A stretch of 18,501 nt of DNA from an uncultured Selenomonadales bacterium. GTDB lineage: Bacteria; Bacillota; Negativicutes; Selenomonadales; Selenomonadaceae. Position 1 is the first letter of the stretch; the number at the start of each line of letters is the position of its first letter. Both the position numbers and the translations under genes were made by a program. The stretch covers positions 1 to 18,501 of the forward strand of contig CAMVIO010000013.1 of assembly GCA_947167555.1 (NCBI GenBank), written 5' to 3'. The notes beneath the pieces are model-generated. The model ran no database searches. It was given only the letters and a program-made list of their open reading frames with translations, and was not told the origin of the DNA. Below, piece by piece: positions 7,111 to 15,282 of this stretch.

Positions 7111-8354
7111 CGAGGGAACAAATGGAAGAGCGTCTTTCGGAGTACGCGCGGCTCGTCATCCGGACGGGCGTGAACTTGCGGGAAGGCCAGCCGCTCGTGC
7201 TCAACGCGCCGATCGAGTGCGCGGATTTTGCCCGGCGGTTGGCGAAGGAAGGGTATCTTGCGGGAGCGAAGGATGTGACCGTCGTCTGGAACGACGAGAA
7301 GTTTTCGCGGCTCCGTTTCGAGTTGGCGCCTGAGGATGCGCTTTCCAGCTATCCCGATTGGCGCCGACGTCTCTATATTGACAACGCGGAGGACGACGCG
7401 GCGGTTGTTTCGATTCACGCCGAAGATCCGGAAGCGTTTCTCGGCGTCGAGCCGAAGCGCCTGGCGACGGCCCAGCAGGCGGCGGGCGAGGCGCTGATCG
7501 ATTACCGCGCGCGCATCATGAGCAACAAGAACGCGTGGTGCGTCGTGTCCGTGCCGACAGAGGCTTGGGCGCGAAAGATCTTTGCGGATAAGAGCGATGC
7601 GGAAGCTGTCGATTCGCTTTGGGAAGCGATCCTTTCCACGGTGCGGATCACGGGCGACGGAAACGCCGTGGAGCGCTGGAAAGCACACACGGATTTCCTG
7701 CGCCGCGCGTCGGACTTCATGAACGGCTGGGCGTTTGCGTCGCTCCATTATACAAACGGTCTCGGCACCGACCTGACGATCCGGCTGCCCGAAGGGCATA
7801 TCTGGGCGGGCGGCGCGGAGGAGACGCAGGCCGGGCGCACTTTCGTCGCGAACCTGCCGACGGAGGAGATTTACACGCTGCCGCACAGGGACGGCGTGGA
7901 TGGCACGGTGGTCGCGACGAAGCCGCTGGTCTTCCAGGGCAACCTGATTACGGGAATAAAGCTTCGTTTCGAAGCGGGGAAGGTCGTCTCCTTCGAGGCG
8001 GAGCAAGGCCGGGCGCACCTTGAGACGCTGCTGGGAACGGACGAGGGCGCGTCGCGGCTCGGCGAGGTCGCGCTGGTGCCTTATGATTCGCCGATTTCAA
8101 ACAGCGGCATACTGTTCTACAACACGCTGTTCGACGAGAACGCCTCGTGCCATCTGGCGCTCGGGAAGGCGTACCCAACCTGCCTGGACGGCGGCGCGGA
8201 CATGGATTCGGTGACGCTGCTTTCTCACGGCGTCAACGATTCGCTGCTGCATGAGGATTTCATGGTCGGTTCCCGCGACCTCGCGATTACGGGAAGGACG
8301 AAGGACGGGCGGGAGATTCCCGTGTTTCGGGACGGGAATTTCGTCGAGTTCTGA
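7107..8354 (+). CDS. M29-family metallo-aminopeptidase (AmpS/PepS type)
   Basis: A cytoplasmic dinuclear metal aminopeptidase that removes N-terminal residues from peptides. Its 415 residues match the usual family length of about 410. The candidate metal and catalytic residues follow the family pattern: E253 (PTEEIYTLPH), E320 before VALVPYDSPIS, E344 and H349 in FDENASCHLALGKAY, Y356, and H382/D384 in HEDFMVGS. The ATG at 7107 overlaps the upstream stop (ATGA), suggesting translational coupling. An in-frame ATG at 7122 has the only visible binding site (GAGGG, 7112-7116, spacing 5), so the true protein may be five residues shorter. Peptides released by the upstream secreted protease could in principle feed such an enzyme, but this link is only inferred from position. 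Confidence 0.93.
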   Translation: MTREQMEERLSEYARLVIRTGVNLREGQPLVLNAPIECADFARRLAKEGYLAGAKDVTVVWNDEKFSRLRFELAPEDALSSYPDWRRRLYIDNAEDDAAVVSIHAEDPEAFLGVEPKRLATAQQAAGEALIDYRARIMSNKNAWCVVSVPTEAWARKIFADKSDAEAVDSLWEAILSTVRITGDGNAVERWKAHTDFLRRASDFMNGWAFASLHYTNGLGTDLTIRLPEGHIWAGGAEETQAGRTFVANLPTEEIYTLPHRDGVDGTVVATKPLVFQGNLITGIKLRFEAGKVVSFEAEQGRAHLETLLGTDEGASRLGEVALVPYDSPISNSGILFYNTLFDENASCHLALGKAYPTCLDGGADMDSVTLLSHGVNDSLLHEDFMVGSRDLAITGRTKDGREIPVFRDGNFVEF

Positions 8355-8389
8355 CGGAGATATACTTGCGCGGTTCGAGAGGTGGTAGT

Positions 8390-9034
8390 GTGCGGCGATT
8401 CTTGGAAGTGCTGGTGTTCCTTCTTTTTCTCGGCCTGCCGCTGACGGCGGGCGCGGAAGGGCGCGTTTTGCCGGAGGACTTTGTCGTGCGCGGCGTGACG
8501 CTGGGCGAGGCGGCGGACGATGCGGCGATAGAGAAGGCCTTCGGCGCGCCGCTTTTCGACACGGAAAAGAGCGTGTTCGGCATTCGAGTAAAATATTACA
8601 CCTTCAAAAAGAAATTTTCCGTTGGCGTTTCCGTTTCGACGGGCAAGGTCGTCGATATCGTCATCGAGGATCATGACTACGCGGCGCGGGATGGCGTGCG
8701 CTACGGAGCGACGCCCCACAGGATTGCCGCGGTGTACGGCAAGAAAGATCGGGAGCAGATCGCCGGCCTGACTTGGAATGTTTACAGGAATCCCGAAAAG
8801 CCGGGGCAAAAACTGATGATAGAGGTTGAGCCGGGCACTTGGATTCTTTCTTCATGGCGCCTGACGAGCCTGCCGCTGACCGAGGAGGATGCGGATCTTG
8901 GCGACGGCGAGGAGGAGGATTGGCAGAGCGCCGACTTCAACGCGCAGGTTCTGGAAGGAAAGGATATCGACATGAGCGCGCTGAAGGATCGGGACGAGAC
9001 GGAGAAGGGGACGACGCCGCCGTGGAAAAGATAA
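8390..9034 (+). CDS. Secreted protein of unknown function
   Basis: Not recognised. The 214-residue product begins with a clear signal peptide (VRRFLEVLVFLLFLGLPLTAGA in outline, cut probably after residue 22). The mature part seems to hold two similar modules: 31-93 (starts VRGVTLGEAADDAAIEKAFG) and 101-164 (starts DGVRYGATPHRIAAVYG). Each has the pattern 'short strand, Gly, helix ending in a Gly-containing turn, then strands', reminiscent of BamE/SmpA-like folds. Residues 165-214 are acidic and probably disordered. GTG 8390 is preferred because AGAGGTG ends 5 bases before it and the signal peptide then starts correctly; a TTG at 8366 would place eight residues ahead of it. It lies 35 bases after the aminopeptidase gene and overlaps the YitT-family gene by 13 bases. 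Confidence 0.8.
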   Translation: MRRFLEVLVFLLFLGLPLTAGAEGRVLPEDFVVRGVTLGEAADDAAIEKAFGAPLFDTEKSVFGIRVKYYTFKKKFSVGVSVSTGKVVDIVIEDHDYAARDGVRYGATPHRIAAVYGKKDREQIAGLTWNVYRNPEKPGQKLMIEVEPGTWILSSWRLTSLPLTEEDADLGDGEEEDWQSADFNAQVLEGKDIDMSALKDRDETEKGTTPPWKR

Positions 9035-9945
9035 GTACCTCGCACCGTCTGACCGAGGCGGCGGCCATTACGCTGGGCTGCCTGATCAGCTCCAGCTCCA
9101 TCAATCTGTTTCTGCTGCCGAATCATCTGCTTTCCGGCGGTCTCACGGGCATCGGCATGATCGTTTACTTCCTGGCCGGGCTGCCCGTGGGCGCGCAGGT
9201 GCTCGTCTACAACGTGCCGCTGTTGATTGCCGCGCTCCGGATGCTGGGGCGCGAGTATTTTGTCGGCGTGCTGTTCGGCACCGTGATGTTTTCCGTCTGC
9301 CTCGACGCCACGCATTTCCTGAACGCATACGCCCCGGTGCCTGACCCGATGCTGGCGGCGATCTTCGGCGGCGTGTTCAACGGAATCGGCTACGGCATCA
9401 TTTTCAGGAACGACGGCAGCTCCGGCGGGCTTGACATCGTGGCCGCGATTGTGAAAAAATATTATTCGCTCAACATGGGCGGCGTGATCTTCGGCATCAA
9501 CTGCCTGATCATGACGGTGTCGGCGTTCATGTTCGGCGTAATGCCGGCCATGTACACGCTGATCTCGATGTTCATGAGCGCGACGCTGACGGACAGGGTG
9601 ATTGCCGGTTTCAACCATCGCAAGGTTGTCATCCTGATCTCAGAAGAGACCGAGAAGATCGCCGAGGCGATCATTCGCGGCGTCGGGCGCGGCGTGACGT
9701 TCCTCGACGGCGAGGGCGCGTTCACCCATCAGGAAAAAAGGGTGCTTTTCGTCGTCGTGACGCTGACGCAGGTGGCGCGGGTCAAGCGCGTGGCGGATCA
9801 CTACGATCCGCAGGCGTTCATGATCGTGATGGACGCCAACGAGGTCATGGGGCGCGGCTTCACGCTGCCCGGCGTGAAGGTCGAGAAGATGCTTCGCGAG
9901 CGCGACAAGAAAGAAAAAGCAAGGAGGGAACAGATTGGCGAATGA
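9022..9945 (+). CDS. YitT-family membrane protein (DUF161 + DUF2179)
   Basis: A 307-residue membrane protein of the YitT/YpjC family, whose molecular function is not established. About five hydrophobic segments fill residues 10-195, including the family block LPNHLLSGGLTGIGM (32-46) and RNDGSSGGLDIVAAI (about 132-146). The C-terminal cytoplasmic DUF2179 domain (about 200-285) carries RGVGRGVTFLDGEGAF and ends in FMIVMDANEVMGRGF. The frame is open further upstream, but residues before the GTG at 9022 would be an Arg/Gly-rich shadow of the previous gene. The site GGAGAAGGGG lies 11 bases before GTG, a long spacing that fits coupling to the overlapping upstream gene. The 3' end overlaps the next gene by 11 bases. 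Confidence 0.9.
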   Translation: MEKISTSHRLTEAAAITLGCLISSSSINLFLLPNHLLSGGLTGIGMIVYFLAGLPVGAQVLVYNVPLLIAALRMLGREYFVGVLFGTVMFSVCLDATHFLNAYAPVPDPMLAAIFGGVFNGIGYGIIFRNDGSSGGLDIVAAIVKKYYSLNMGGVIFGINCLIMTVSAFMFGVMPAMYTLISMFMSATLTDRVIAGFNHRKVVILISEETEKIAEAIIRGVGRGVTFLDGEGAFTHQEKRVLFVVVTLTQVARVKRVADHYDPQAFMIVMDANEVMGRGFTLPGVKVEKMLRERDKKEKARREQIGE

Positions 9946-10675
9946 ATCGGTGCGCATCGCGTACCTTTTGAACAGCGGCTTCGTCGTCGAGGACGGGGCG
10001 AACCGCTGGGCGCTCGTTTTCGACGCTTACCGGGACGTGCGCGGCGACGTCGAGCGCGCGTTGGCGACGGCGGAGCAGGTTTATTTTTTTGTGTCTCACG
10101 CGCATTTCGACCATTTCAGCCCGTCGATTGCCCGCTATGAGAAAGCGGCGAAGTTCTTCCTGAGCGAGGACATCCGAGGGTTTTCCGAGGCGAGACGGTT
10201 TTCGGCGGAAAAGACCGTATGGCTCGGGAAATACGACGGCTGGGAAGGCGCGGGGCTTCGCGTCGAGAGCTTCGACTCCACCGACGAGGGGACGTCCTTC
10301 CTCGTGGAAATCGACGGCTGGCGGATTTTTCACGCCGGGGATTTCAACTGGTGGCACTGGTCCGGCGACACGAAGGAAAACATCAAGTTTGCGGAAAACG
10401 GATTCATGAAGCAAATGAAGCGGCTGGACGGCAGGACGTTCGATCTGGCTTTCTTCCCGGCGGACGGGCGGCTGGAAGAGGCAAGGGACTGGGGCGCGAA
10501 AGAATTTTGCCGCCGCACGGATACGAGGGCGCTGGTCACGATGCACAGCGTCGGTTATCCGAGATTCGTGCCTGACGGCGAGTTTTTCGAGCCGGGGCGT
10601 GAGATTCCCGTCTGGGCGCCGACCGAGCCGGGGGAGAGACGCGTATATCAGAAAGGGAGTGGATTTTCCGAATGA
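9935..10675 (+). CDS. Metallo-beta-lactamase-fold metal-dependent hydrolase
   Basis: A 246-residue cytoplasmic protein of the metallo-beta-lactamase superfamily, nearest to UlaG/RomA-like hydrolases of unknown substrate. The signature HAHFDH gives H55, H57, D59 and H60. H133 and D136 in IFHAGDFNWWHW and H204 in VTMHSVG are likely further metal ligands. The middle histidine usually found between the signature and the AGD motif is not obvious, so H133 may play that part. The Trp-rich FNWWHW stretch is distinctive. The start is a TTG at 9935, set by AAGGAGGG (9921-9928) 6 bases upstream, inside the end of the YitT-family gene. The stop overlaps the ATG of the cyclophilin gene (ATGA). Confidence 0.85.
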   Translation: MANESVRIAYLLNSGFVVEDGANRWALVFDAYRDVRGDVERALATAEQVYFFVSHAHFDHFSPSIARYEKAAKFFLSEDIRGFSEARRFSAEKTVWLGKYDGWEGAGLRVESFDSTDEGTSFLVEIDGWRIFHAGDFNWWHWSGDTKENIKFAENGFMKQMKRLDGRTFDLAFFPADGRLEEARDWGAKEFCRRTDTRALVTMHSVGYPRFVPDGEFFEPGREIPVWAPTEPGERRVYQKGSGFSE

Positions 10676-11268
10676 AAATGAAAAAAATATTCTGCCTCGC
10701 GGCGTCGCTGCTGCTCCTGCTTTTGAGCACGGCATGCGCGGCGGGCGGACAGAACGACGGAGGAGAGAAGAAAATGGGAAATCGTATCGCGAGATTTGAG
10801 ACGAGCAAGGGAACATTTGACATCGAGCTTTTTGAGGACAAGGCGCCGAAGACGACGGGCAATTTCATCACGCTGGTCGAGAAGGGCTTTTACAACGGCC
10901 TGATCTTCCATCGCGTCATCGACGGCTTCATGATCCAGGGCGGCTGCCCGAAAGGCGACGGCACCGGCGGCCCGGGATACACGATTCCCGACGAGTTCCA
11001 TCCCGACCTCAGGCACAGCGGCGAGGGCATCCTCTCGATGGCGAACGCCGGCCCGAACACCGGCGGTTCCCAGTTCTTCATCACACTGGCAAAGACCGAG
11101 TGGCTCGACGGCCATCACGCGGTATTCGGCAAAGTAATCAAGGGCATGGACGTGGTCAAGGCCATCGGCAAGGTGGAGACGGATCCGTTCCGTGACAGGC
11201 CTTATGAAGATGTGAAAATCAATAAGATCACGATCCTCACGGCGGACGAGGCGAAGGCAAGCAAGTGA
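10672..11268 (+). CDS. Cyclophilin-type peptidyl-prolyl cis-trans isomerase, probable lipoprotein
   Basis: This 198-residue enzyme catalyses cis-trans isomerisation of prolyl bonds. An N-terminal signal (MKMKKIFCLAASLLLLLL) ends in LSTAC, giving a likely lipid-modified C22, so the long form should be anchored outside the cytoplasmic membrane. The cyclophilin domain (38-190) has FHRVIDGFMIQGG (R81), GSQFFIT (Q134, F135) and WLDGHHAVFG (W144), that is, the usual active-site residues. A second in-frame ATG at 10774 (M35) follows a strong GGAGGAG (10759-10765) by 8 bases and would make a cytosolic 164-residue form. The first ATG at 10672 has only a distant GGGAG and overlaps the upstream stop. 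Confidence 0.93.
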   Translation: MKMKKIFCLAASLLLLLLSTACAAGGQNDGGEKKMGNRIARFETSKGTFDIELFEDKAPKTTGNFITLVEKGFYNGLIFHRVIDGFMIQGGCPKGDGTGGPGYTIPDEFHPDLRHSGEGILSMANAGPNTGGSQFFITLAKTEWLDGHHAVFGKVIKGMDVVKAIGKVETDPFRDRPYEDVKINKITILTADEAKASK

Positions 11269-11516
11269 CCGCCTACGCCTATATCGTCGAGTGCGCGGAC
11301 GGCACGCTCTATTCGGGCTGGACCAACGATCTCGAAAAACGCGTTGCCGCGCACAACGCGGGGCAGGGCGCGAAATACACCCGTTCCCGCCGTCCCGTGA
11401 CGCTTCGGTATTATGAGGAATTCGAGGACAAGAGCGAGGCGCTTCGCCGCGAAGCCGCGCTGAAAAAGCTGTCGCGCGCGAAAAAACAGGCGCTGATAGA
11501 ACACGGCAAAAAATAG
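11265..11516 (+). CDS. GIY-YIG nuclease-domain protein (YhbQ/YazA, UPF0213 type)
   Basis: An 83-residue single-domain protein with the GIY-YIG endonuclease fold. Motifs are AYIVEC (5-10), TLYSGWTNDLEKRVAAHN (14-31, with R26 as the usual catalytic arginine), GAKYTR (35-40) and the catalytic glutamate E63 in RREAALKKLS. Proteins of this family are thought to act on DNA, but the physiological role is mostly unknown. The start is a GTG overlapping the cyclophilin stop (GTGA) with only a weak AAGG-like site upstream, again indicating coupling. It is the last gene of the cluster and is followed by a strong terminator. Confidence 0.9.
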   Translation: MTAYAYIVECADGTLYSGWTNDLEKRVAAHNAGQGAKYTRSRRPVTLRYYEEFEDKSEALRREAALKKLSRAKKQALIEHGKK

Positions 11517-11525
11517 CAAATGATT

Positions 11526-11573
11526 AAAAAACAAGCATTACGGAGACCAAAATTTCCGTAATGCTTGTTTTTT
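11526..11573 (+). terminator. Strong bidirectional terminator
   Basis: ACAAGCATTACGGA (11531-11544) and TCCGTAATGCTTGT (11555-11568) form a perfect 14-bp stem with a 10-base loop. It is flanked by A5 on the left and T6 on the right, so it ends the plus-strand GIY-YIG transcript and the minus-strand kinase transcript. Confidence 0.95.
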
Positions 11574-14500
11574 CTAATCGAAGAACGCCTCGATCCCCAT
11601 CAGCAGGCCCTTCTTTCCCATTGTCTTGGGCAGGAAGCCTTCGGGGTGGAGCTGCTCGGCTTTTTTGACGTTTTCCTTGTCTTCCGTTCCGGTCAGGAAA
11701 ACTACCGGCAGGTCTTTGAGCGTTGGCATTTCGCGGATTTGCTCCAGCACGGCGGGGCCGTCCATGGTCGGCATCTCATAGTCGAGCAGCACGAGGTCGG
11801 GGCGCTCTTTCTCCAAGTATTTCAGCGCCTTCTTGCCCGAGTTGACCGCCGTTACCGCGTAGTCCTTTTTGAGCCAGCGCGTCGTCAGCGCCAGAAAGTC
11901 CTCGTCGTCGTCCACGAGGAGCAGCGTGTGCCGCCGGTCGGTGACGAGGGCTTTTGTCGCGTCCGCGTCGCCTGTCTGTTTTTTGGGAGTTTCGTTGAGC
12001 CGTTTCAGCGGCTCGGCGAGGCTCCGATACAGCGACAGCAGCACTTCGGCGCCCGCGGTGAGTGCCGCAAGGTCGTGCTTCTTGCCCGCTTCCTCCATTT
12101 CCGCCGCCAGCTCGGACAGTTCCGCCGCGCCGACGGATTTCGCCATGCTTTTGAGGGCGTGGACCTTAACCGTATAGTTTTTGTAGTCTCGGTTTTTGTA
12201 AAGGGTTTCCAGCTCGTCGGCGCGTTCCTCGATGGACGCGCCGAAAATTTTCAGTGCGTCCAGATATTCCTCGTTGCCGCCGCAGAATTCGACGCCCCGC
12301 CGCGTGGAAATCAGCGGAATATCGCTGAGCCAGTCCGGAAGCGGCGTGTCTTCTTTGTTTCCGTCCGCCGACGCGAAGACGAGCTTGTCGGCGGGCAGGT
12401 GCTTTATCAGAGCTGCGTCCAGCGCGTCCGGCATGACCGGCTTGGAGAGATAGTCTGTGAATCCGGCGGCGAGATACTCTTCCTTCGCGCCGAAAACCGC
12501 GTTTGCCGTCAGGGAAATGATGGGCGTGTCCTTGGTTTTGCCCGGGTAGAGGCGTTGCAGCTCGCCCAGCGTTTCCACGCCGTCCAGCCCCGGCATTTGA
12601 TGGTCGAGGAAAACGAGGTCGTATTGGTTCGCGCCGAATTTCTCGATGCATTCCTCTCCGCTGGCGGCCGTGTCCACAAAAATTTTGGTGCGCCGCAGGA
12701 GGCCGGAAATGACCGCGATGTTCATCGGCGCGTCGTCCACCACGAGAATCCTTGCGCTCGGCGCGACGAAGCCCGCGCTTTGGCGGATATGTTTGCTTTC
12801 CATCCGCTTGAGCGCGGCGGAAAAATCGCCGACGCCCTCCCATTCCACCACTTTCTGCGGCAGCGAGAAGGAGAAGGTCGAGCCTTTGCCGAACACGCTC
12901 CGCACTTCGAGGCGGCTTCCCATGATTTCCAAAAGCTGCTGCGTGATGTTGAGGCCGAGGCCGGTGCCCTCGATTTTCCGCGTCTTTTCTGCGTCCAGCC
13001 GGTCGAAGGCGGCGAAGAGCTTTTCCATGTCCTCCTCGCGGATGCCGCGTCCGGTGTCTGTGACCGACACGTCGAGAGCGATCTCGTCCTGCGCCGTCTG
13101 ATGGAAACCGACGGAGAACGACACGGAGCCTTTTTCCGTATATTTCACCGCGTTGGTCAGGAGATTGGTGATGATTTGCTTGACCCGGATCTCGTCTCCG
13201 ACCAATGCGTGGGGCGCGCTGGGATCGACCTTGACGTACAGGGCCAGCCCCCGTTCCTCCGCCCGGAAGCGCACGAGATTGACAAGGTCGTTCACGAGGG
13301 AGGACAGATCGTATTCCGCCGGGATGATTTCCATTTTGCCCGCCTCGATTTTTGAAAAATCGAGAATATCGTTGATGATGGAAAGCAGGCTCATGGAAGC
13401 GGTATGGGCGTTTTCCGCGTAGGTCAGCACGTTTTCCTCGCCGCTCTCCCGCAGGATCATCTCGTTCATGCCGATGACGGCGTTGATCGGCGTCCTTATC
13501 TCGTGGCTCATCATCGAGAGGAACGCCGTCTTCGCTTGGTTGGCCGCTTCCGCCGCTTTGCCGGATTCCTCCGCCGCTTTCAGCGCGTTTTCCAGCGCGA
13601 TTTTCCTTTGCAGGGTGGCGCGCATTTCCGCGTCGATGTCCGCGAAGCCCACGCAGACAGCATGGATGATCATATCGTTTCCGTTTGCCGCGGTATTCGC
13701 GGTGGAAACGCGTATCTGCTCATAGCGCTCTATACCGTCCCGGCCAGCCAGATAGCGGAAGGTGAAAATCGGCTCCTTCGCCAGACGGCGGCGGATCTCC
13801 TCCGGATCGATGCAGCGGAAGTACTCGTCTAGGTATTCTTTCTTTACGAACCGCTCGGCATACGATGCGAACTTGCGATAGAAGGGGAAGCGGGAGCCGA
13901 GCTCAGGCGCTCCCGATATGGATTCATCCCTGCGGTAGCAGACGGCCTCGTCTTTGTCCAGGTCGACGTAATAGACGCTGCGGTAATTGGCGGCGAGGGA
14001 ATTGATCATGTTTTCATGCTGCGACTTTTCATGCTCCTGCGCCAAAAGCTCCTCCTGCAAGGCAAGCTGCTCCTCCAGCTCCTGCTGCTTGCCCCGGTTC
14101 TCGGCTTCGGAGATTTCCTTTTCCAGCGTCGCTTGGGCGGCTCTCCTCGTTTGCATGTACAGGAGGGCGAACACCGCTATAAGCGCAACCGCCGTCAGCG
14201 CGGACTGCCAAAGGCCCCGCCGGGCGATCCTGTCGGCAATCGTGCTGATCTGCTCGTTGATGACGCTCTCACGCACCAGATAGGTCAGCATCCAGTCCGT
14301 GCCTTTTATGGGCACATAGCAAAGCGTCTCCCGGATATTGCCGTAAGCAAAGGAAGTCACGCCGGATTTTCCCTCCGCGAAGTCCTGCTCCAGCGACTGG
14401 AGGGAATTGTTGCGATTGAATTGCGCGTTCGCCAGCGCTTCCAGCAGATTCGTCTCGCTGGCGAGGCCGCCCAGCACCATGTCCGACATCGCTTCGCCCT

Positions 14501-15104
14501 TGCGGGTGTAAATGTTGCAGAAGGTGGTATTGTTGTTGTCCGTTTGCAGGGAAAGGCTCCGCAGCATCCGGTTCATGTCGATTTCCATGAAGCAGGCCAC
14601 CAGCGTTTTCCCTTCCAGCGGCAGTTGGTCTACCGGCATGGCGACGACGACTTTTTTGGCGCTGCCCGCGTCTTTCAGGGAGACCTCCGGTCCCGTGATG
14701 TGGTTGTAATCGAACTTGTAAAGCTGCGCGTCTGCCCGCGTGCCTCGGGAGGTGTAGATCAGGCCGCCGCTGTCCACGAAGGCGAATTTTTCCAGCCCGT
14801 AGAGCTGCTTCATGCGCGCTTGGTACGCTTGCAGATTCGCTATGCTGGAAAGGTCGTTCGGCGTGAGCAGCCCGACGGCGGCGTCCATGCTGGCGGCATA
14901 ATTCGACAGCGTGGAGGAAACGACCTGTGCGCGCCGCGCCGCCAGCTCGTCAAGGTACATCATGCTCACCGCGTGGACGGCGGACTCCGTGTCCTCGCTG
15001 GCGCTGCGCCCCGTAATGATTGTGCCGAATAAAAGAACGGCGGCGACGATGACGCAGCCGATGACGGCTTCCTTCATAAATCCTTTACGTTCCCCGGCTC
15101 CCAT
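11574..15104 (-). CDS. Hybrid sensor histidine kinase with Cache-like sensor, PAS-like domain, two receivers and HPt
   Basis: A 1176-residue membrane phosphorelay protein. Membrane segments at about 12-33 and 299-318 enclose an extracellular Cache-like sensor (34-290). Then come a Gln/Glu-rich coiled coil (325-365), a PAS-like region (370-490), HisKA with H534 in MSHEIRTPINAVIG, and the HATPase domain (N-box N647/N651, DTGRG from 683, GTGLGL from 713). A receiver with D834 (VFLDHQMPGLDG), an HPt domain with H982 (KVHALKSMAKSVGA) and a C-terminal receiver with D1108 (VLLDYEMPTMDG) complete it. All phospho-accepting residues are present. ATG 15104 is preferred: AGGAG sits 9 bases upstream, whereas for ATG 15113 it would be only one base or so away. 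No response regulator with an output domain is nearby, so the target is unknown. Ligand unknown. Confidence 0.92.
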   Translation of the reverse strand: MGAGERKGFMKEAVIGCVIVAAVLLFGTIITGRSASEDTESAVHAVSMMYLDELAARRAQVVSSTLSNYAASMDAAVGLLTPNDLSSIANLQAYQARMKQLYGLEKFAFVDSGGLIYTSRGTRADAQLYKFDYNHITGPEVSLKDAGSAKKVVVAMPVDQLPLEGKTLVACFMEIDMNRMLRSLSLQTDNNNTTFCNIYTRKGEAMSDMVLGGLASETNLLEALANAQFNRNNSLQSLEQDFAEGKSGVTSFAYGNIRETLCYVPIKGTDWMLTYLVRESVINEQISTIADRIARRGLWQSALTAVALIAVFALLYMQTRRAAQATLEKEISEAENRGKQQELEEQLALQEELLAQEHEKSQHENMINSLAANYRSVYYVDLDKDEAVCYRRDESISGAPELGSRFPFYRKFASYAERFVKKEYLDEYFRCIDPEEIRRRLAKEPIFTFRYLAGRDGIERYEQIRVSTANTAANGNDMIIHAVCVGFADIDAEMRATLQRKIALENALKAAEESGKAAEAANQAKTAFLSMMSHEIRTPINAVIGMNEMILRESGEENVLTYAENAHTASMSLLSIINDILDFSKIEAGKMEIIPAEYDLSSLVNDLVNLVRFRAEERGLALYVKVDPSAPHALVGDEIRVKQIITNLLTNAVKYTEKGSVSFSVGFHQTAQDEIALDVSVTDTGRGIREEDMEKLFAAFDRLDAEKTRKIEGTGLGLNITQQLLEIMGSRLEVRSVFGKGSTFSFSLPQKVVEWEGVGDFSAALKRMESKHIRQSAGFVAPSARILVVDDAPMNIAVISGLLRRTKIFVDTAASGEECIEKFGANQYDLVFLDHQMPGLDGVETLGELQRLYPGKTKDTPIISLTANAVFGAKEEYLAAGFTDYLSKPVMPDALDAALIKHLPADKLVFASADGNKEDTPLPDWLSDIPLISTRRGVEFCGGNEEYLDALKIFGASIEERADELETLYKNRDYKNYTVKVHALKSMAKSVGAAELSELAAEMEEAGKKHDLAALTAGAEVLLSLYRSLAEPLKRLNETPKKQTGDADATKALVTDRRHTLLLVDDDEDFLALTTRWLKKDYAVTAVNSGKKALKYLEKERPDLVLLDYEMPTMDGPAVLEQIREMPTLKDLPVVFLTGTEDKENVKKAEQLHPEGFLPKTMGKKGLLMGIEAFFD

Positions 15105-15179
15105 CGAGCTCATCTCCTATGGTAACAAGTATGATCTTTATTTCTTCTTCTGATCCTCCCAGTCCGTGTTTGCGCTCCT

Positions 15180-15188
15180 ATTATATCA
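15180..15188 (-). promoter_or_regulatory. Extended -10 promoter of the hybrid kinase
   Basis: On minus, TG-A-TATAAT occupies 15188-15180, a perfect -10 with extended TG, about 75 bases before the ATG at 15104. No convincing -35 is visible. The same TGATATAAT arrangement occurs before the Rpn-family gene. Confidence 0.6.
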
Positions 15189-15207
15189 TACAATTTCATT
15201 GGAAGGG

Positions 15208-15257
15208 AAAAAAGAAAGACTGATACGTTTCGGCTGTTATGGCACGGCGTATCAGTC
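15208..15257 (-). terminator. Terminator of the ABC importer operon
   Basis: On minus, GACTGATACG (15257-15248) pairs perfectly with CGTATCAGTC (15227-15218) around a 20-base loop. It is followed by TTTCTTTTTT (15217-15208). It lies 25 bases after the permease stop and just upstream of the kinase promoter. Confidence 0.9.
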
Positions 15258-15282
15258 ACCGGAAACAATTCCTATTCTTTTT

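Noticed and set aside
11565..13355. Long plus-strand open frame (596 codons) opposite the hybrid kinase, and another at 14016-15032.
   Set aside because: Both are antisense shadows of the kinase with Arg/Val/Phe-rich composition and no domain; the first even starts inside the terminator.
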